Of a stretch of DNA of 64,000 nucleotides, positions 26,676 to 35,679 are shown one piece after another. Numbering within the stretch: position 1 is the first letter of the stretch; every line of letters begins with the position of its first letter. Source of the DNA: HyVt-443 sp964544655. Its GTDB lineage: Bacteria > Pseudomonadota > Gammaproteobacteria > Chromatiales > Chromatiaceae. The position numbers were made by a program, and so were the translations under genes. The notes beneath the pieces were generated by a model, which was given only the letters and a program-made list of their open reading frames with translations, ran no database searches and was not told the DNA's origin. The DNA lies in NCBI GenBank assembly GCA_964544655.1, contig CAZJCM010000008.1, positions 1 to 64,000 on the forward strand, given 5' to 3'.

Positions 26676-27269
26676 TCATGACATCTGACCAGCCAGCCTG
26701 GTCAGTTCCCGGTGGCGGAAACAATCCGTGGTATGGTCGTTGACCATGCCCACCGCCTGCATGAAGGCGTAGCAGATGGTGCTGCCGACGAACTTGAAGC
26801 CGCGTTTTTTCAACTCCTTCGAGAGTCGATCGGACAGGGGAGTGGTGACCGGTACTTGAGATAGGTCGGACCAGTGATTATGGCGTGGGCGGCCATCGAC
26901 GAAGTCCCAGAGAAAGGCGGAAAAGCTACCGTGGGTCGCCTGCAATTCCAGGTAGTTTCGAGCGTTCTGCACCGCCGCCGTGATTTTGAGTCGATTGCGC
27001 ACGATACCGGGATTTTGCATCAGTTGCTCGATCCGCCCGGCCCCGTATTCGGCAATGCGTCTGGGATCGAAGCTGTCGAAGGCGAGGCGATAGTTCTCCC
27101 GCTTCTTCAGGATGGTGATCCAGGAGAGCCCGGCCTGGGCGCCTTCCAGAATCAGGAATTCAAACAGGGTGCGGTCGTCCATGCAGGGCACGCCCCACTC
27201 TTCATCATGATACTTCTGATAGAGCGGGTCACTGCCGGCCCAGCTGCAACGGTGGCGTGGTGTGGTCAT
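26676..27269 (-). CDS. tag: DNA-3-methyladenine glycosylase I
   Basis: Tag removes 3-methyladenine from alkylated DNA. The protein (197 aa from the ATG at 27269) begins MTTPRHRCSWAGSDPLYQKY and has the Cys and His of the Tag zinc snap near the N-terminus (C8, and H21 in YHDEEWG) plus HTTDC at the C-terminus. FLILEGAQAGLSWITIL and the IVRNRLKITA segment are family features. The frame extends 43 codons upstream, but that part is out of family. It lies 10 bp after the DUF302 gene on the same strand. Confidence 0.95.
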   Translation of the reverse strand: MTTPRHRCSWAGSDPLYQKYHDEEWGVPCMDDRTLFEFLILEGAQAGLSWITILKKRENYRLAFDSFDPRRIAEYGAGRIEQLMQNPGIVRNRLKITAAVQNARNYLELQATHGSFSAFLWDFVDGRPRHNHWSDLSQVPVTTPLSDRLSKELKKRGFKFVGSTICYAFMQAVGMVNDHTTDCFRHRELTRLAGQMS

Positions 27270-27279
27270 GGTCGTGCTC

Positions 27280-27753
27280 CTATTCCAGGGCTTCCCGGGC
27301 GATGCCGTCGAGCAGTCTGGTGAGTGCCTTCTCCACGGCTGCCGCTTCACCCAACATGCCTGGCCGGCGATAAGCGATGTAGGTGTGGTCCGGGTCACTC
27401 CGCTGCTGATAGATGCTGATGGTCAGCGGACAGTTGGCCATGTTGGCCGGGTGGGCCAGGGCCATGCGATAGGAGATCTGGATGCTGCAAAACTCGAGCG
27501 ACTCCGCCTTGATATAGGGTGATTCACCGAGACCGGTGTCGGCGGCGGTCCGTTCCAGCATGCTGCTGATGTGCAGGGTATTGGTCACCTGCATGCCCTG
27601 GCCGGTGATGGCCAGCTCCACATTCTCCTTGACATCGTCGAAGCCGTCGTTGCTCTGATAGACGATCACCGGCGAACCGGCAGGGGTGATGGGGGATGCG
27701 GCCTGGATGGCGGCACTGCAGAGCAGGCTGCCGATGGCGATCGGTATACGCAT
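27280..27753 (-). CDS. DUF302 family periplasmic protein
   Basis: The 157-aa protein from the ATG at 27753 has a signal peptide (MRIPIAIGSLLCSAAIQAAS). The DUF302 pattern follows: a strand-helix segment starting VIVYQSNDGFDDVKENVELA, a central SLEFCSIQISYRMALAH, and NCPLTISIYQQRSDPDHTYIAYRRPG. DUF302 proteins are of unknown function and often lie near sulfur or redox genes. An AAGG Shine-Dalgarno sequence supports the ATG at 27753 over the GTG at 27762. It is co-directional with tag. Confidence 0.8.
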   Translation of the reverse strand: MRIPIAIGSLLCSAAIQAASPITPAGSPVIVYQSNDGFDDVKENVELAITGQGMQVTNTLHISSMLERTAADTGLGESPYIKAESLEFCSIQISYRMALAHPANMANCPLTISIYQQRSDPDHTYIAYRRPGMLGEAAAVEKALTRLLDGIAREALE

Positions 27754-27777
27754 GGATTTCACCTTGGATTCCGTTGA

Positions 27778-29142
27778 TTATTGGGGACTATGGGGCTCAT
27801 TTGCCGGGCCTTGATTTTTCGCTGCGGCATCGCTGGTAGCGATGCGCTGTTGCCATTCCCGGGCCCGCTGCAGCAGTCGCGCCTGGTCCAGGGTGGTAAG
27901 CTTGCCGGACCGCACCAGCTGTCGGCCTGCCACCCAGACATCGCTCACCCGATCCCGCCCGGTGGCGTAGACCAGCTGAGAGATGGGATGGTAGATGGGG
28001 TGGCAGGCGGGAGTGTCGAGATTCACTGCGACCACGTCTGCCGCCTTGCCCTCTTCCAGAGAGCCGGTCTCGTCGGCGATGCCCAGAGCCACTGCGCCAT
28101 TGTAGGTGGCCATGCGCAGGGCATCGGCCGCCGGCAGGGCACTGGCGTCTGCGGCCACCCCCTTGGCCAGCAGGGCAGCGCTGCGCATCTCACTGAACAT
28201 ATCCAGGTCGTTGTTGCTGGCGGCGCCATCGGTGCCCAGGGCAATGTTGACCCCGGCCTGCCATAGCTGTGCCACAGGACAGAAGCCTGAGGCCAGCTTG
28301 AGGTTCGATTCCGGACAGTGCACCACGCTGGCGCCGCTGGCGGCAAACAGCGCCATTTCGTCCTGTTCCAGCTGGGTCATGTGCACCGCCATCAGGGTCG
28401 GGGAGACCAGCCCCAGTTGGTGCAGGCGTGCCAGCGGGCGTTGGCCATATTGGGCCAGGCTCTGAACCACCTCGTCGTGGGTCTCATGCACATGCATGTG
28501 CAAAGGGATGTCCAGTTCGTCGGCCAGGGTGCGTGCCCGCTCCAGGGGGGCATCGGAGACCGAGTAGGGAGCATGGGGAGCGAAGGCGGTGGTGATCAGA
28601 CTGTCGTTGCGGAACTGGTCGTGCACCTCCAGGCCGCGGCGAAAGTAGTCATCTGCATTCTCTGCCCAGGCCGAAGGGAAGTCGATCAGGATCAGGCCCA
28701 TCACGCCGCGCATGCCGGCGGCGGCAATGGCGTGCCCGGCCACGTCGGGAAAAAAATACATGTCGTTGTAGCATGTGGTGCCGCCAAGCAGCATTTCCGC
28801 TACCGCCAGCCGGGTGCCGTCGGCGACGAACTCTTCGCTCACCCAACGTTTCTCAGCCGGCCAGATGTGTTCGTTGAGCCAGGTCATCAGCGGCAGATCG
28901 TCGGCCAGGCCCCGCAGCAGGGCCATGGCGGCATGGGTGTGGGCATTGATCAGGCCGGGGATCAGGGCGTGATCGGGCAGTTCATGTTCGTGCTCTGCCT
29001 GGTATCGGCTTCTGGCCGCCACGGTGGGCAGGATCTCCAGGATGCGGCCCGCCTGGATTGCCATGCTGTGATGTTCCAGAACTTCACCGTGGGGGATCAC
29101 CGGGATGATCCAGCGGGCGTGTATCAGCGTGTCGATGCTCAA
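27778..29142 (-). CDS. mtaD: 5'-methylthioadenosine / S-adenosylhomocysteine deaminase (TRZ/ATZ amidohydrolase)
   Basis: This metal-dependent amidohydrolase is predicted to deaminate MTA or SAH to the inosine derivative. Metal and catalytic motifs are present: NAHTHAAMALLRGLADDLP, HMHVHETHDEV, AVHMTQLEQDE and LGTDGAASNNDLDMFSEMR. I chose the TTG at 29142 (protein about 454 aa, starting MSIDTLIHARWIIPV) because AGGA sits seven bases upstream; the longer frame has no support. It is divergent from mtnA, the next step of methionine salvage, which favours MTA as substrate. Confidence 0.9.
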   Translation of the reverse strand: MSIDTLIHARWIIPVIPHGEVLEHHSMAIQAGRILEILPTVAARSRYQAEHEHELPDHALIPGLINAHTHAAMALLRGLADDLPLMTWLNEHIWPAEKRWVSEEFVADGTRLAVAEMLLGGTTCYNDMYFFPDVAGHAIAAAGMRGVMGLILIDFPSAWAENADDYFRRGLEVHDQFRNDSLITTAFAPHAPYSVSDAPLERARTLADELDIPLHMHVHETHDEVVQSLAQYGQRPLARLHQLGLVSPTLMAVHMTQLEQDEMALFAASGASVVHCPESNLKLASGFCPVAQLWQAGVNIALGTDGAASNNDLDMFSEMRSAALLAKGVAADASALPAADALRMATYNGAVALGIADETGSLEEGKAADVVAVNLDTPACHPIYHPISQLVYATGRDRVSDVWVAGRQLVRSGKLTTLDQARLLQRAREWQQRIATSDAAAKNQGPANEPHSPQ

Positions 29143-29307
29143 GGTCTGTTCCTGAAACTGTAGTAGAATGCTGCGATTGTACACAACCGGTTGGCGGTTT
29201 CCTTGCTGGAGGCGCGATGTGAACCAGAGGGTCCTCCGCCGGGGCCCGTGGCCTCTTTGAAGGTGGTGGGATGCTCGCTGCAACCGGATTCCTGACTGGA
29301 ATTTGCC

Positions 29308-30402
29308 ATGGGTGGATCAAAGATGGAAGTAAAACCGCTGGATATACGGGCCGATGCCGATCACGCCATTGTCTGGGCCAATGATCGTCTCTACCTGCTG
29401 GATCAGCGCCTGCTGCCGGGCCGGGAGCAGTACCTGGAACTGCAGACGGCGGCGGCAACGGCCCAGGCGATTACCGATATGGTGGTGCGGGGTGCACCGG
29501 CGATCGGTATCACCGCCGCTTTCGGCGTGGTGCTGGCGGCACGCCATCGCTATGCCGCTGCCGGCGCAGAGTGGAAACGGACCGTTGCCGATGACCTCGC
29601 GCTGTTGGCCGCGGCCCGTCCCACGGCGGTCAATCTATTCTGGGCCCTGAAACGGATGGAGCGAATGATCCAGGGGCTGCCAGAGGGCCAGGACCCGGAG
29701 CCGGCCCTGCTGAGCGAGGCGCGGGCGATCCATGACGAGGACGTGGCGGCCAACCGGGCGATGGGGGAGCTGGGGGCGGCCCTGATCGAGACGCCCACTG
29801 CAGTCATCACCCACTGCAACGCCGGCGCCCTGGCAACAGGTGGTTATGGCACCGCCCTGGGGGTGATTCGCAGTGGTTTCGCTGCCGGCACTGTCCGGCA
29901 GGTCTACGCCGATGAGACCAGGCCCTGGCTGCAGGGGTCGCGCCTGACCGCCTGGGAACTGGTCCGGGACGGTATTCCGGTGACCCTGCTTGCCGATGGT
30001 GCCGCCGCCAGTCTTCTGGCCCGGGGTGAGGTGGGCTGGGTGATCGTCGGCTCTGATCGCATCGCAGCCAACGGTGACGTGGCGAACAAGATCGGCACCT
30101 ACAGCCTGGCCGTAGCCGCCCGCCACCACGGAGTGAAGGTGATGGTGGTTGCGCCGACCTCCACCATTGACATGTCTCTGGCATCCGGTGCCGATATTCC
30201 CATCGAGCAGCGGGATCCTGCCGAGGTGCTGCAGTGCGGCGGATCCAGAGTGGGGGCCGATGGGGCTGACGCCTGGAATCCGGTATTCGATGTGACGCCG
30301 GCAGCACTGGTGGATGCCATCGTCACCGAGCGGGGGGTTGTGCACTCGCCGGATGAGGAAAAGATGGCTGAATTGATGGAAACCCCCTCTGAGGGGGGCT
30401 GA
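29308..30402 (+). CDS. mtnA: Methylthioribose-1-phosphate isomerase
   Basis: MtnA converts 5-methylthioribose-1-phosphate to the ribulose form in methionine salvage. The product is about 364 aa. Visible family motifs are VVRGAPAIGITAAFG, the catalytic cysteine in THCNAGALATGGYGTALG, the aspartate in GSDRIAANGDVANKIGTY and FDVTPAALVDAIVTERGV near the end. The start is the ATG at 29308 or possibly 29323 (MEVKPL). With mtaD on the opposite strand it forms a divergent salvage pair separated by 165 bp. No SAM or SAH riboswitch was recognised in that gap. Confidence 0.95.
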   Translation: MGGSKMEVKPLDIRADADHAIVWANDRLYLLDQRLLPGREQYLELQTAAATAQAITDMVVRGAPAIGITAAFGVVLAARHRYAAAGAEWKRTVADDLALLAAARPTAVNLFWALKRMERMIQGLPEGQDPEPALLSEARAIHDEDVAANRAMGELGAALIETPTAVITHCNAGALATGGYGTALGVIRSGFAAGTVRQVYADETRPWLQGSRLTAWELVRDGIPVTLLADGAAASLLARGEVGWVIVGSDRIAANGDVANKIGTYSLAVAARHHGVKVMVVAPTSTIDMSLASGADIPIEQRDPAEVLQCGGSRVGADGADAWNPVFDVTPAALVDAIVTERGVVHSPDEEKMAELMETPSEGG

Positions 30403-30425
30403 AAGCCGATTTGAGCGGTTTTTTT
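30402..30425 (+). terminator. Predicted terminator after mtnA
   Basis: AAAGCCG (30402-30408) pairs with CGGTTTT (30416-30422), with one G-T wobble, and runs into a T-tract. A second GC-rich hairpin, CCCCC-tctga-GGGGG, lies just before it within the last codons of mtnA. Confidence 0.55.
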
Positions 30426-30449
30426 CTACGGCAGTACCCTCCTCTTTTA

Positions 30450-30458
30450 TGTTACAAT
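30450..30458 (+). promoter_or_regulatory. Extended -10 promoter of gyrA
   Basis: TGT followed by TACAAT (-10 at 30453-30458) is an extended -10 element; no good -35 is visible 17 bp upstream. Initiation near 30465 would give a gyrA leader of about 75 nt. Confidence 0.45.
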
Positions 30459-30541
30459 CGACGGCTAAATTTCAGCTGCTAGTGGGATATGCCCGGCGAG
30501 CGGGTGCGTCCTGATCTGGCGACAAGAACAGACGAGTGCCC

Positions 30542-33121
30542 ATGACCGAATTTGCCAAAGAAGTTCTCCCGGTCAATCTTGAAGATGAGATGCAGCAGTC
30601 CTACCTCGATTACGCCATGAGCGTGATCGTCGGACGTGCCCTTCCGGACGTACGGGATGGTCTGAAGCCGGTTCATCGTCGCGTGCTCTACGCCATGCAT
30701 GAGCTGGGCAACGACTGGAACAAGCCGTATAAGAAGTCGGCCCGCGTGGTCGGTGACGTGATCGGTAAGTATCATCCCCACGGCGATACCGCCGTGTACG
30801 ACACCATCGTGCGCATGGCCCAGCCCTTCTCCATGCGCTACATGCTGATCGATGGCCAGGGCAACTTCGGCTCGGTGGATGGTGATGCTCCGGCCGCCAT
30901 GCGCTACACCGAGGTGCGCATGGCCCGGATCGCCCACACTATGCTGGACGATCTGGACAAGGAAACGGTCGATTTCATCCCCAACTACGATGAATCGGAG
31001 CATGAACCTTCGGTCCTGCCGGCACGTATCCCCAATCTGCTGATCAACGGCTCCGCCGGTATCGCGGTGGGTATGGCCACCAATATCCCGCCGCACAATC
31101 TGACCGAGACGGTCAACGGTTGTCTGGCCCTGATAGATGATCCTGAGATTACGATCGACGGCCTGATGGCCCACATTCCGGGCCCGGATTTTCCCACCGC
31201 CGCCATCATCAACGGCGCCCACGGCATCCGTGAGGCGTATCGCACCGGTCGCGGCCGCATCTACCTGCGCGCACGCAGTGAGATCGAGACCGATGAGCGC
31301 AGCGGCAAGCAGCGTATCATCGTCCATGAGCTGCCGTATCAGGTGAACAAGGCGCGCATGCTGGAGAAGATCGCCGAACTGGTGAAGGAGAAGCGCATCG
31401 AGGGAATCACCGAGTTGCGTGACGAGTCCGACAAGGACGGCATGCGGGTGGTGATCGAGCTGCGCCGTGGCGAGGTGGGCGAGGTGGTGCTGAACAACCT
31501 CTATCAGCACACCCAGATGCAGAGCGTGTTCGGTATCAACATGGTCACCCTGGTGGATGGCCGGCCACGCCTGCTGAATCTCAAACAGGTGCTGGAATAT
31601 TTCATCCGCCACCGCCGCGAGGTGGTGACCCGGCGTACCCTGTACGAATTGCGCAAGGCGCGGGATCGGGCCCATGTGCTGGAAGGCCTGGCCGTGGCAC
31701 TGGCCAATATCGATGAGGTGATCGAGCTGATCAAGGCGGCCTCCAGCCCGGCCGAGGCGAAGCGGGGACTGCTGGAGCGCCACTGGCGTTCGGGCACTGT
31801 CGAGGCGATGCTGGAGCGTGCCGGATCCGATGCCTCCAGGCCTCAGGATCTGGCGCCGGAGTTTGGTCTCACCGATCAGGGTTATCGTCTCACCGAGACC
31901 CAGGCACAGGCCATTTTGGATCTCAAGCTTCATCGTCTTACGGGTCTTGAGCAGGATAAAATCCTGAAAGAATACAGTGAGATAATAGATAGAATTAAAG
32001 AATTACTTGATATTCTTTCCAGTCCCGACCGCCTGATGCAGGTGATTCGTGACGAGCTGATCGCTATCCGCGATCAGTATGGCGACGAGCGCCGTACCGA
32101 GATCCTCGAGAGCCGTCTGGATCTCACCCTGGAGGACCTGATCACCGAAGAGGACGTGGTGGTGACTCTCTCCCACGCCGGCTATGCCAAGGCCCAGTCC
32201 CTGGATACCTATCGGGCCCAGCGGCGCGGCGGTAAGGGCAAGACCGCCACCGCCACCAAGGATGAGGATTTCGTCGATAAGCTGTTCGTGGCCAGTACCC
32301 ACGACACCATTCTCTGCTTCTCCAGCCGCGGCCGGGTCTACTGGCTCAAGGTGTATGAACTGCCCCAGGCCGGGCGTAACGCCCGCGGCAAGCCGATCGT
32401 CAACCTGCTGCCACTGGAGAAAGAGGAGCGGATCAATGCCGTGTTGCCGATCCGCAGCTATGACGAGGACAAGTTCGTCTTCATGGCCACCAGCTCCGGA
32501 ACCGTGAAGAAGACCCGTCTGACCGATTTCTCCCGTCCCCGGGCCAGCGGCATCATCGCCGTCGACCTGCGCGGTGACGATCAGCTGGTCGGCGTCGCCA
32601 TCACCGATGGCCAGCGCGATGTGATGCTGTTCACTTCGGCCGGCAAGGCGATTCGTTTCCCCGAAGATCAGGTGCGCACCATGGGCCGAACCGCCTGCGG
32701 GGTGCGTGGCATACGCCTGGCTGATGGCCAGCGGGTGATCTCTCTCATCATCACTGGGCCAGAAGGGACGGTGCTGACGGTGACCGAGCGCGGCTTTGGC
32801 AAACGTACGCCCATCGATCAGTTCCCGGTCAAGGGCCGGGGCGGCATGGGCGTCATCTCGATCAAGACCTCGGAGCGCAACGGCAGCCAGGTGGGGGCGA
32901 TCCTGGTGGACGAGCAGGATGAGGTGATGCTGATCGCCGATGGTGGCACGCTGGTGCGTACCCCGGTGGCGGATGTATCGGTGATGGGGCGTGATACCCA
33001 GGGGGTAACCCTGATCCGGCTGTCCAAGAAGGAGCGGTTGGTCGGCATCGCCCGTATCGAATCCCTTGATGAAGATGATGGCGATGAGGAAACGGATACC
33101 CCGGTTGCCGGGGACGATTGA
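30542..33121 (+). CDS. gyrA: DNA gyrase subunit A
   Basis: GyrA is the DNA-cleaving subunit of gyrase. From the ATG at 30542, residue numbering matches E. coli: the quinolone region reads HPHGDTAVYD, so position 83 is Thr and 87 is Asp. The active-site tyrosine is Tyr122 in AAMRYTE. The breakage-reunion domain covers about residues 1-520, and the C-terminal beta-pinwheel carries the GyrA box QRRGGKG (about 560). The length is about 859 aa. An in-frame GTG at 30536 is less likely. It heads the conserved gyrA-serC-... order. Confidence 0.97.
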   Translation: MTEFAKEVLPVNLEDEMQQSYLDYAMSVIVGRALPDVRDGLKPVHRRVLYAMHELGNDWNKPYKKSARVVGDVIGKYHPHGDTAVYDTIVRMAQPFSMRYMLIDGQGNFGSVDGDAPAAMRYTEVRMARIAHTMLDDLDKETVDFIPNYDESEHEPSVLPARIPNLLINGSAGIAVGMATNIPPHNLTETVNGCLALIDDPEITIDGLMAHIPGPDFPTAAIINGAHGIREAYRTGRGRIYLRARSEIETDERSGKQRIIVHELPYQVNKARMLEKIAELVKEKRIEGITELRDESDKDGMRVVIELRRGEVGEVVLNNLYQHTQMQSVFGINMVTLVDGRPRLLNLKQVLEYFIRHRREVVTRRTLYELRKARDRAHVLEGLAVALANIDEVIELIKAASSPAEAKRGLLERHWRSGTVEAMLERAGSDASRPQDLAPEFGLTDQGYRLTETQAQAILDLKLHRLTGLEQDKILKEYSEIIDRIKELLDILSSPDRLMQVIRDELIAIRDQYGDERRTEILESRLDLTLEDLITEEDVVVTLSHAGYAKAQSLDTYRAQRRGGKGKTATATKDEDFVDKLFVASTHDTILCFSSRGRVYWLKVYELPQAGRNARGKPIVNLLPLEKEERINAVLPIRSYDEDKFVFMATSSGTVKKTRLTDFSRPRASGIIAVDLRGDDQLVGVAITDGQRDVMLFTSAGKAIRFPEDQVRTMGRTACGVRGIRLADGQRVISLIITGPEGTVLTVTERGFGKRTPIDQFPVKGRGGMGVISIKTSERNGSQVGAILVDEQDEVMLIADGGTLVRTPVADVSVMGRDTQGVTLIRLSKKERLVGIARIESLDEDDGDEETDTPVAGDD

Positions 33122-33220
33122 GCGTCCGGTTGTTTGCTATCCATCGGGACGGGTCGGAGCCATGCTGTATGGACAGCGTGATTCGATCCTTTGATGTAAG
33201 AGTGAATCTGTTTCACTTGC

Positions 33221-33332
33221 AACTGTTCAGCTGCCATGAGGATTCAGCACAAATCGCTGAATTGGCAGGTACTGACGGGGGTCAGAAGAAACAGCCGCTG
33301 GCAGCGATGACCATGAGGGCAATTGAACAGTT
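33221..33332 (+). repeat. MITE-like intergenic repeat, copy D (112 bp, short form)
   Basis: Terminal inverted repeats are AACTGTTCAGCTGCC (33221-33235) and, on the minus strand, AACTGTTCAATTGCC (33332-33318), matching at 13 of 15 bases. The left 24 bases match copy A at 15578-15601 at 23 of 24. The inner segment GAAGAAACAGCC near the right end is shared with copy B, but the CGGCGGC core hairpin is missing, so this looks like an internally deleted form. It lies in the 250-bp gyrA-serC gap. Confidence 0.6.
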
Positions 33333-33371
33333 ACACTGACTTTTTCTTAACGTTGTACCGGAGAGCCAAAG

Positions 33372-34451
33372 ATGTCCAGAGTCTATAATTTCAGCGCGGG
33401 TCCGGCTGCTTTGCCGGAAGAGGTGTTACGGCAGGCCCAGGAGGAGATGCTCGACTGGCGTGGCAGCGGCATGTCGGTGATGGAGATGAGCCATCGTGGC
33501 AAAGAGTTCACCTCCATCGCCGAGCAGGCGGAGGCGGATCTGCGCGAGTTGATGGCGATACCGGACAACTACAAGGTGTTGTTCCTGCAGGGCGGGGCCT
33601 CGGCCCAGTTCGCCATGGTGCCGATGAACCTGCTGGGCGGGAAGAAAGGCGCCGACTACATCAATACCGGCTCCTGGTCGAAGAAGGCGATCGCCGAGGC
33701 GAAACGCTACTGTGAAGTGAACATCGCCGGTGCCAGTCCGGAAGGCCGGTTTGCGGTCCCGGCCCAGGACGATCTGCAGTTGAGCGGGGATGCGGCCTAC
33801 GTCCACTATACCCCCAATGAGACCATTCAGGGCATCGAGTTCCCCTACCTGCCGGAGACCGGCGATGTACCACTGGTGGCGGATTTCTCCTCCACCATCC
33901 TGTCGCGGCCGGTGGATGTTTCGAAGTACGGCATCATCTATGCCGGTGCGCAGAAGAATATCGGCCCGGCCGGGCTGACGGTGGTGATCGTGCGCGAAGA
34001 TCTGATCGGTGAGCCCATTGCCGGCACGCCCACCATGTTCAACTATGCCACCATGGCCAACGCCGGCTCCATGTACAACACCCCGCCGACCTACGGCTGG
34101 TATCTGGCCGGCCTGGTATTTCAGTGGCTGAAGCGTAATGGCGGCCTGGAGGTGATGGCGGTAATCAACGAGCGCAAGGCCGAGGCTCTGTATAAGGCGA
34201 TCGATGACTCCGACTTCTACAACAATCCGGTGGATCCGGCCTGCCGCTCCTGGATGAATGTCCCCTTCACCCTGGCGGATGCGGAATTGGATGCCACCTT
34301 CCTGGCCGAGGCCAAGGAAGCGGGTCTGGTCACCCTCAAGGGGCACCGCTCGGTGGGCGGCATGCGCGCCAGCATCTACAACGCCATGCCGGAAGAGGGG
34401 GTGCAGGCCCTGATTCAGTTCATGGCCGAGTTTGAGAAGCGCCACGGTTGA
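33372..34451 (+). CDS. serC: Phosphoserine aminotransferase
   Basis: SerC makes 3-phosphoserine (and 4-phosphohydroxythreonine for PLP synthesis). The 359-aa product starts MSRVYNFSAGPAALPEEVL, the family signature, and has the PLP lysine segment YAGAQKNIGPAGLT (about residue 197) and GHRSVGGMRASIYNAMP near the C-terminus. It follows the repeat after gyrA and starts the amino acid block. serA lies 34 bp downstream. Confidence 0.97.
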   Translation: MSRVYNFSAGPAALPEEVLRQAQEEMLDWRGSGMSVMEMSHRGKEFTSIAEQAEADLRELMAIPDNYKVLFLQGGASAQFAMVPMNLLGGKKGADYINTGSWSKKAIAEAKRYCEVNIAGASPEGRFAVPAQDDLQLSGDAAYVHYTPNETIQGIEFPYLPETGDVPLVADFSSTILSRPVDVSKYGIIYAGAQKNIGPAGLTVVIVREDLIGEPIAGTPTMFNYATMANAGSMYNTPPTYGWYLAGLVFQWLKRNGGLEVMAVINERKAEALYKAIDDSDFYNNPVDPACRSWMNVPFTLADAELDATFLAEAKEAGLVTLKGHRSVGGMRASIYNAMPEEGVQALIQFMAEFEKRHG

Positions 34452-34485
34452 TCAAGGGGCTGCATAATATAAAGGATTAAAAAAG

Positions 34486-35667
34486 ATGTATAAGATACTG
34501 ACATTGAATAATATTGCTGTTGCCGGGCTGGATCGCCTGCCACGCGAGAAATACGAGGTGGCGTCGGAGATCTCCCATCCGGATGCCATCCTGCTACGCT
34601 CCTATAAGATGCACGACATGGAGATCCCGCAGACGGTGAAGGCGATCGGGCGCGCCGGCGCGGGGGTGAACAATATCCCGGTGGAGCGGATGACCGAACA
34701 GGGGGTGGCGGTGTTCAATGCCCCCGGCGCCAATTCCAACGCGGTCAAGGAACTGGTGGTGGCGGGCATGCTGATGGCGGCCCGCAACCTGGGCCAGGCG
34801 TGGGATTTCTCCCGCGGTCTGAGCGGTGAGGATGCGGAGATCAACAAGGCGGTGGAGCAGGGCAAGAAACAGTTCGTCGGTTTCGAACTGCCGGGCCGCA
34901 CCTTGGGCGTCATCGGCCTGGGCGCGATCGGTGTGAAGGTGGCCAACGCCGCCCGTGCCCTGGGGATGAACGTGATCGGGTACGATCCCACCATCACCGT
35001 GCAGAGCGCCTGGAAGCTGGCCGCTGACGTGGAGCAGGCCCTGAGCGTGGACGACCTGCTCTCCCGCGCCGACTTCGTCACCTTCCATGTCCCCCTGGTG
35101 GAATCCACCAAGAACATGATCAACGAAGAGCGGCTGAGGCTGATGAAGGATGGCTCGGTGCTGCTCAACTTCGCCCGTTCCGGCATCATCGATGACCAGG
35201 CGGCGGTGGCGGCCCTGGATGCGGGTAAGCTGTACGCCTATGTCTGCGACTTCCCCAGCAACCTGTTGAAGGACCATCCGCGCTGCATCACCCTGCCGCA
35301 CCTGGGGGCCTCCACCAGGGAGGCGGAGGAGAACTGTGCCATCATGGTGGCGGAAGAGGTGAAGGACTACCTGGAAAACGGCAACATCAGCAACTCGGTC
35401 AATTTTCCAGCTATCACTCTGCCGCGCAACGGTGGTTATCGCATCGCGGTGGTCAACTCCAATGTGCCCAATATGGTGGGTCAGATCTCAACCGACCTGG
35501 CCGACTCCGGGCTCAATATCGTCGACATGCTGAACAAGTCCCGGGGCGACATCGCCGTCACCCTGATGGACATGAACAAAGAACCCGATCAGGCGACTCT
35601 GGAGCGTATCGCGGCCATCGATGGTGTGCTCTCGGTACGTTGCCTGGGCTGTGGTCGGGAAGCCTGA
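34486..35667 (+). CDS. serA: D-3-phosphoglycerate dehydrogenase (ACT-domain form)
   Basis: SerA oxidises 3-phosphoglycerate to start serine synthesis. The Rossmann motif GRTLGVIGLGAIG lies at about residues 140-152. Catalytic residues appear in NFARSGIIDD (Arg) and LPHLGASTREAE (His). A C-terminal ACT domain (about 320-390, RIAVVNSNVPNMVGQIS) suggests serine feedback. The length of 393 aa is the medium-size type. Its place between serC and pheA differs from Pseudomonas, where pheA directly follows serC, and puts two consecutive serine-pathway steps side by side. Confidence 0.92.
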   Translation: MYKILTLNNIAVAGLDRLPREKYEVASEISHPDAILLRSYKMHDMEIPQTVKAIGRAGAGVNNIPVERMTEQGVAVFNAPGANSNAVKELVVAGMLMAARNLGQAWDFSRGLSGEDAEINKAVEQGKKQFVGFELPGRTLGVIGLGAIGVKVANAARALGMNVIGYDPTITVQSAWKLAADVEQALSVDDLLSRADFVTFHVPLVESTKNMINEERLRLMKDGSVLLNFARSGIIDDQAAVAALDAGKLYAYVCDFPSNLLKDHPRCITLPHLGASTREAEENCAIMVAEEVKDYLENGNISNSVNFPAITLPRNGGYRIAVVNSNVPNMVGQISTDLADSGLNIVDMLNKSRGDIAVTLMDMNKEPDQATLERIAAIDGVLSVRCLGCGREA

Positions 35668-35679
35668 GTAGCCGGTGGC

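Noticed and set aside
29143..29307. SAM or SAH riboswitch in the mtaD/mtnA divergent gap
   Set aside because: Looked for because both genes are in methionine salvage; no recognisable riboswitch core was seen, only a weak AGAGG/CCTCT pairing.
30479..31933. 484-codon minus-strand frame across gyrA
   Set aside because: It is antisense to conserved gyrA coding sequence, with shadow-type composition.
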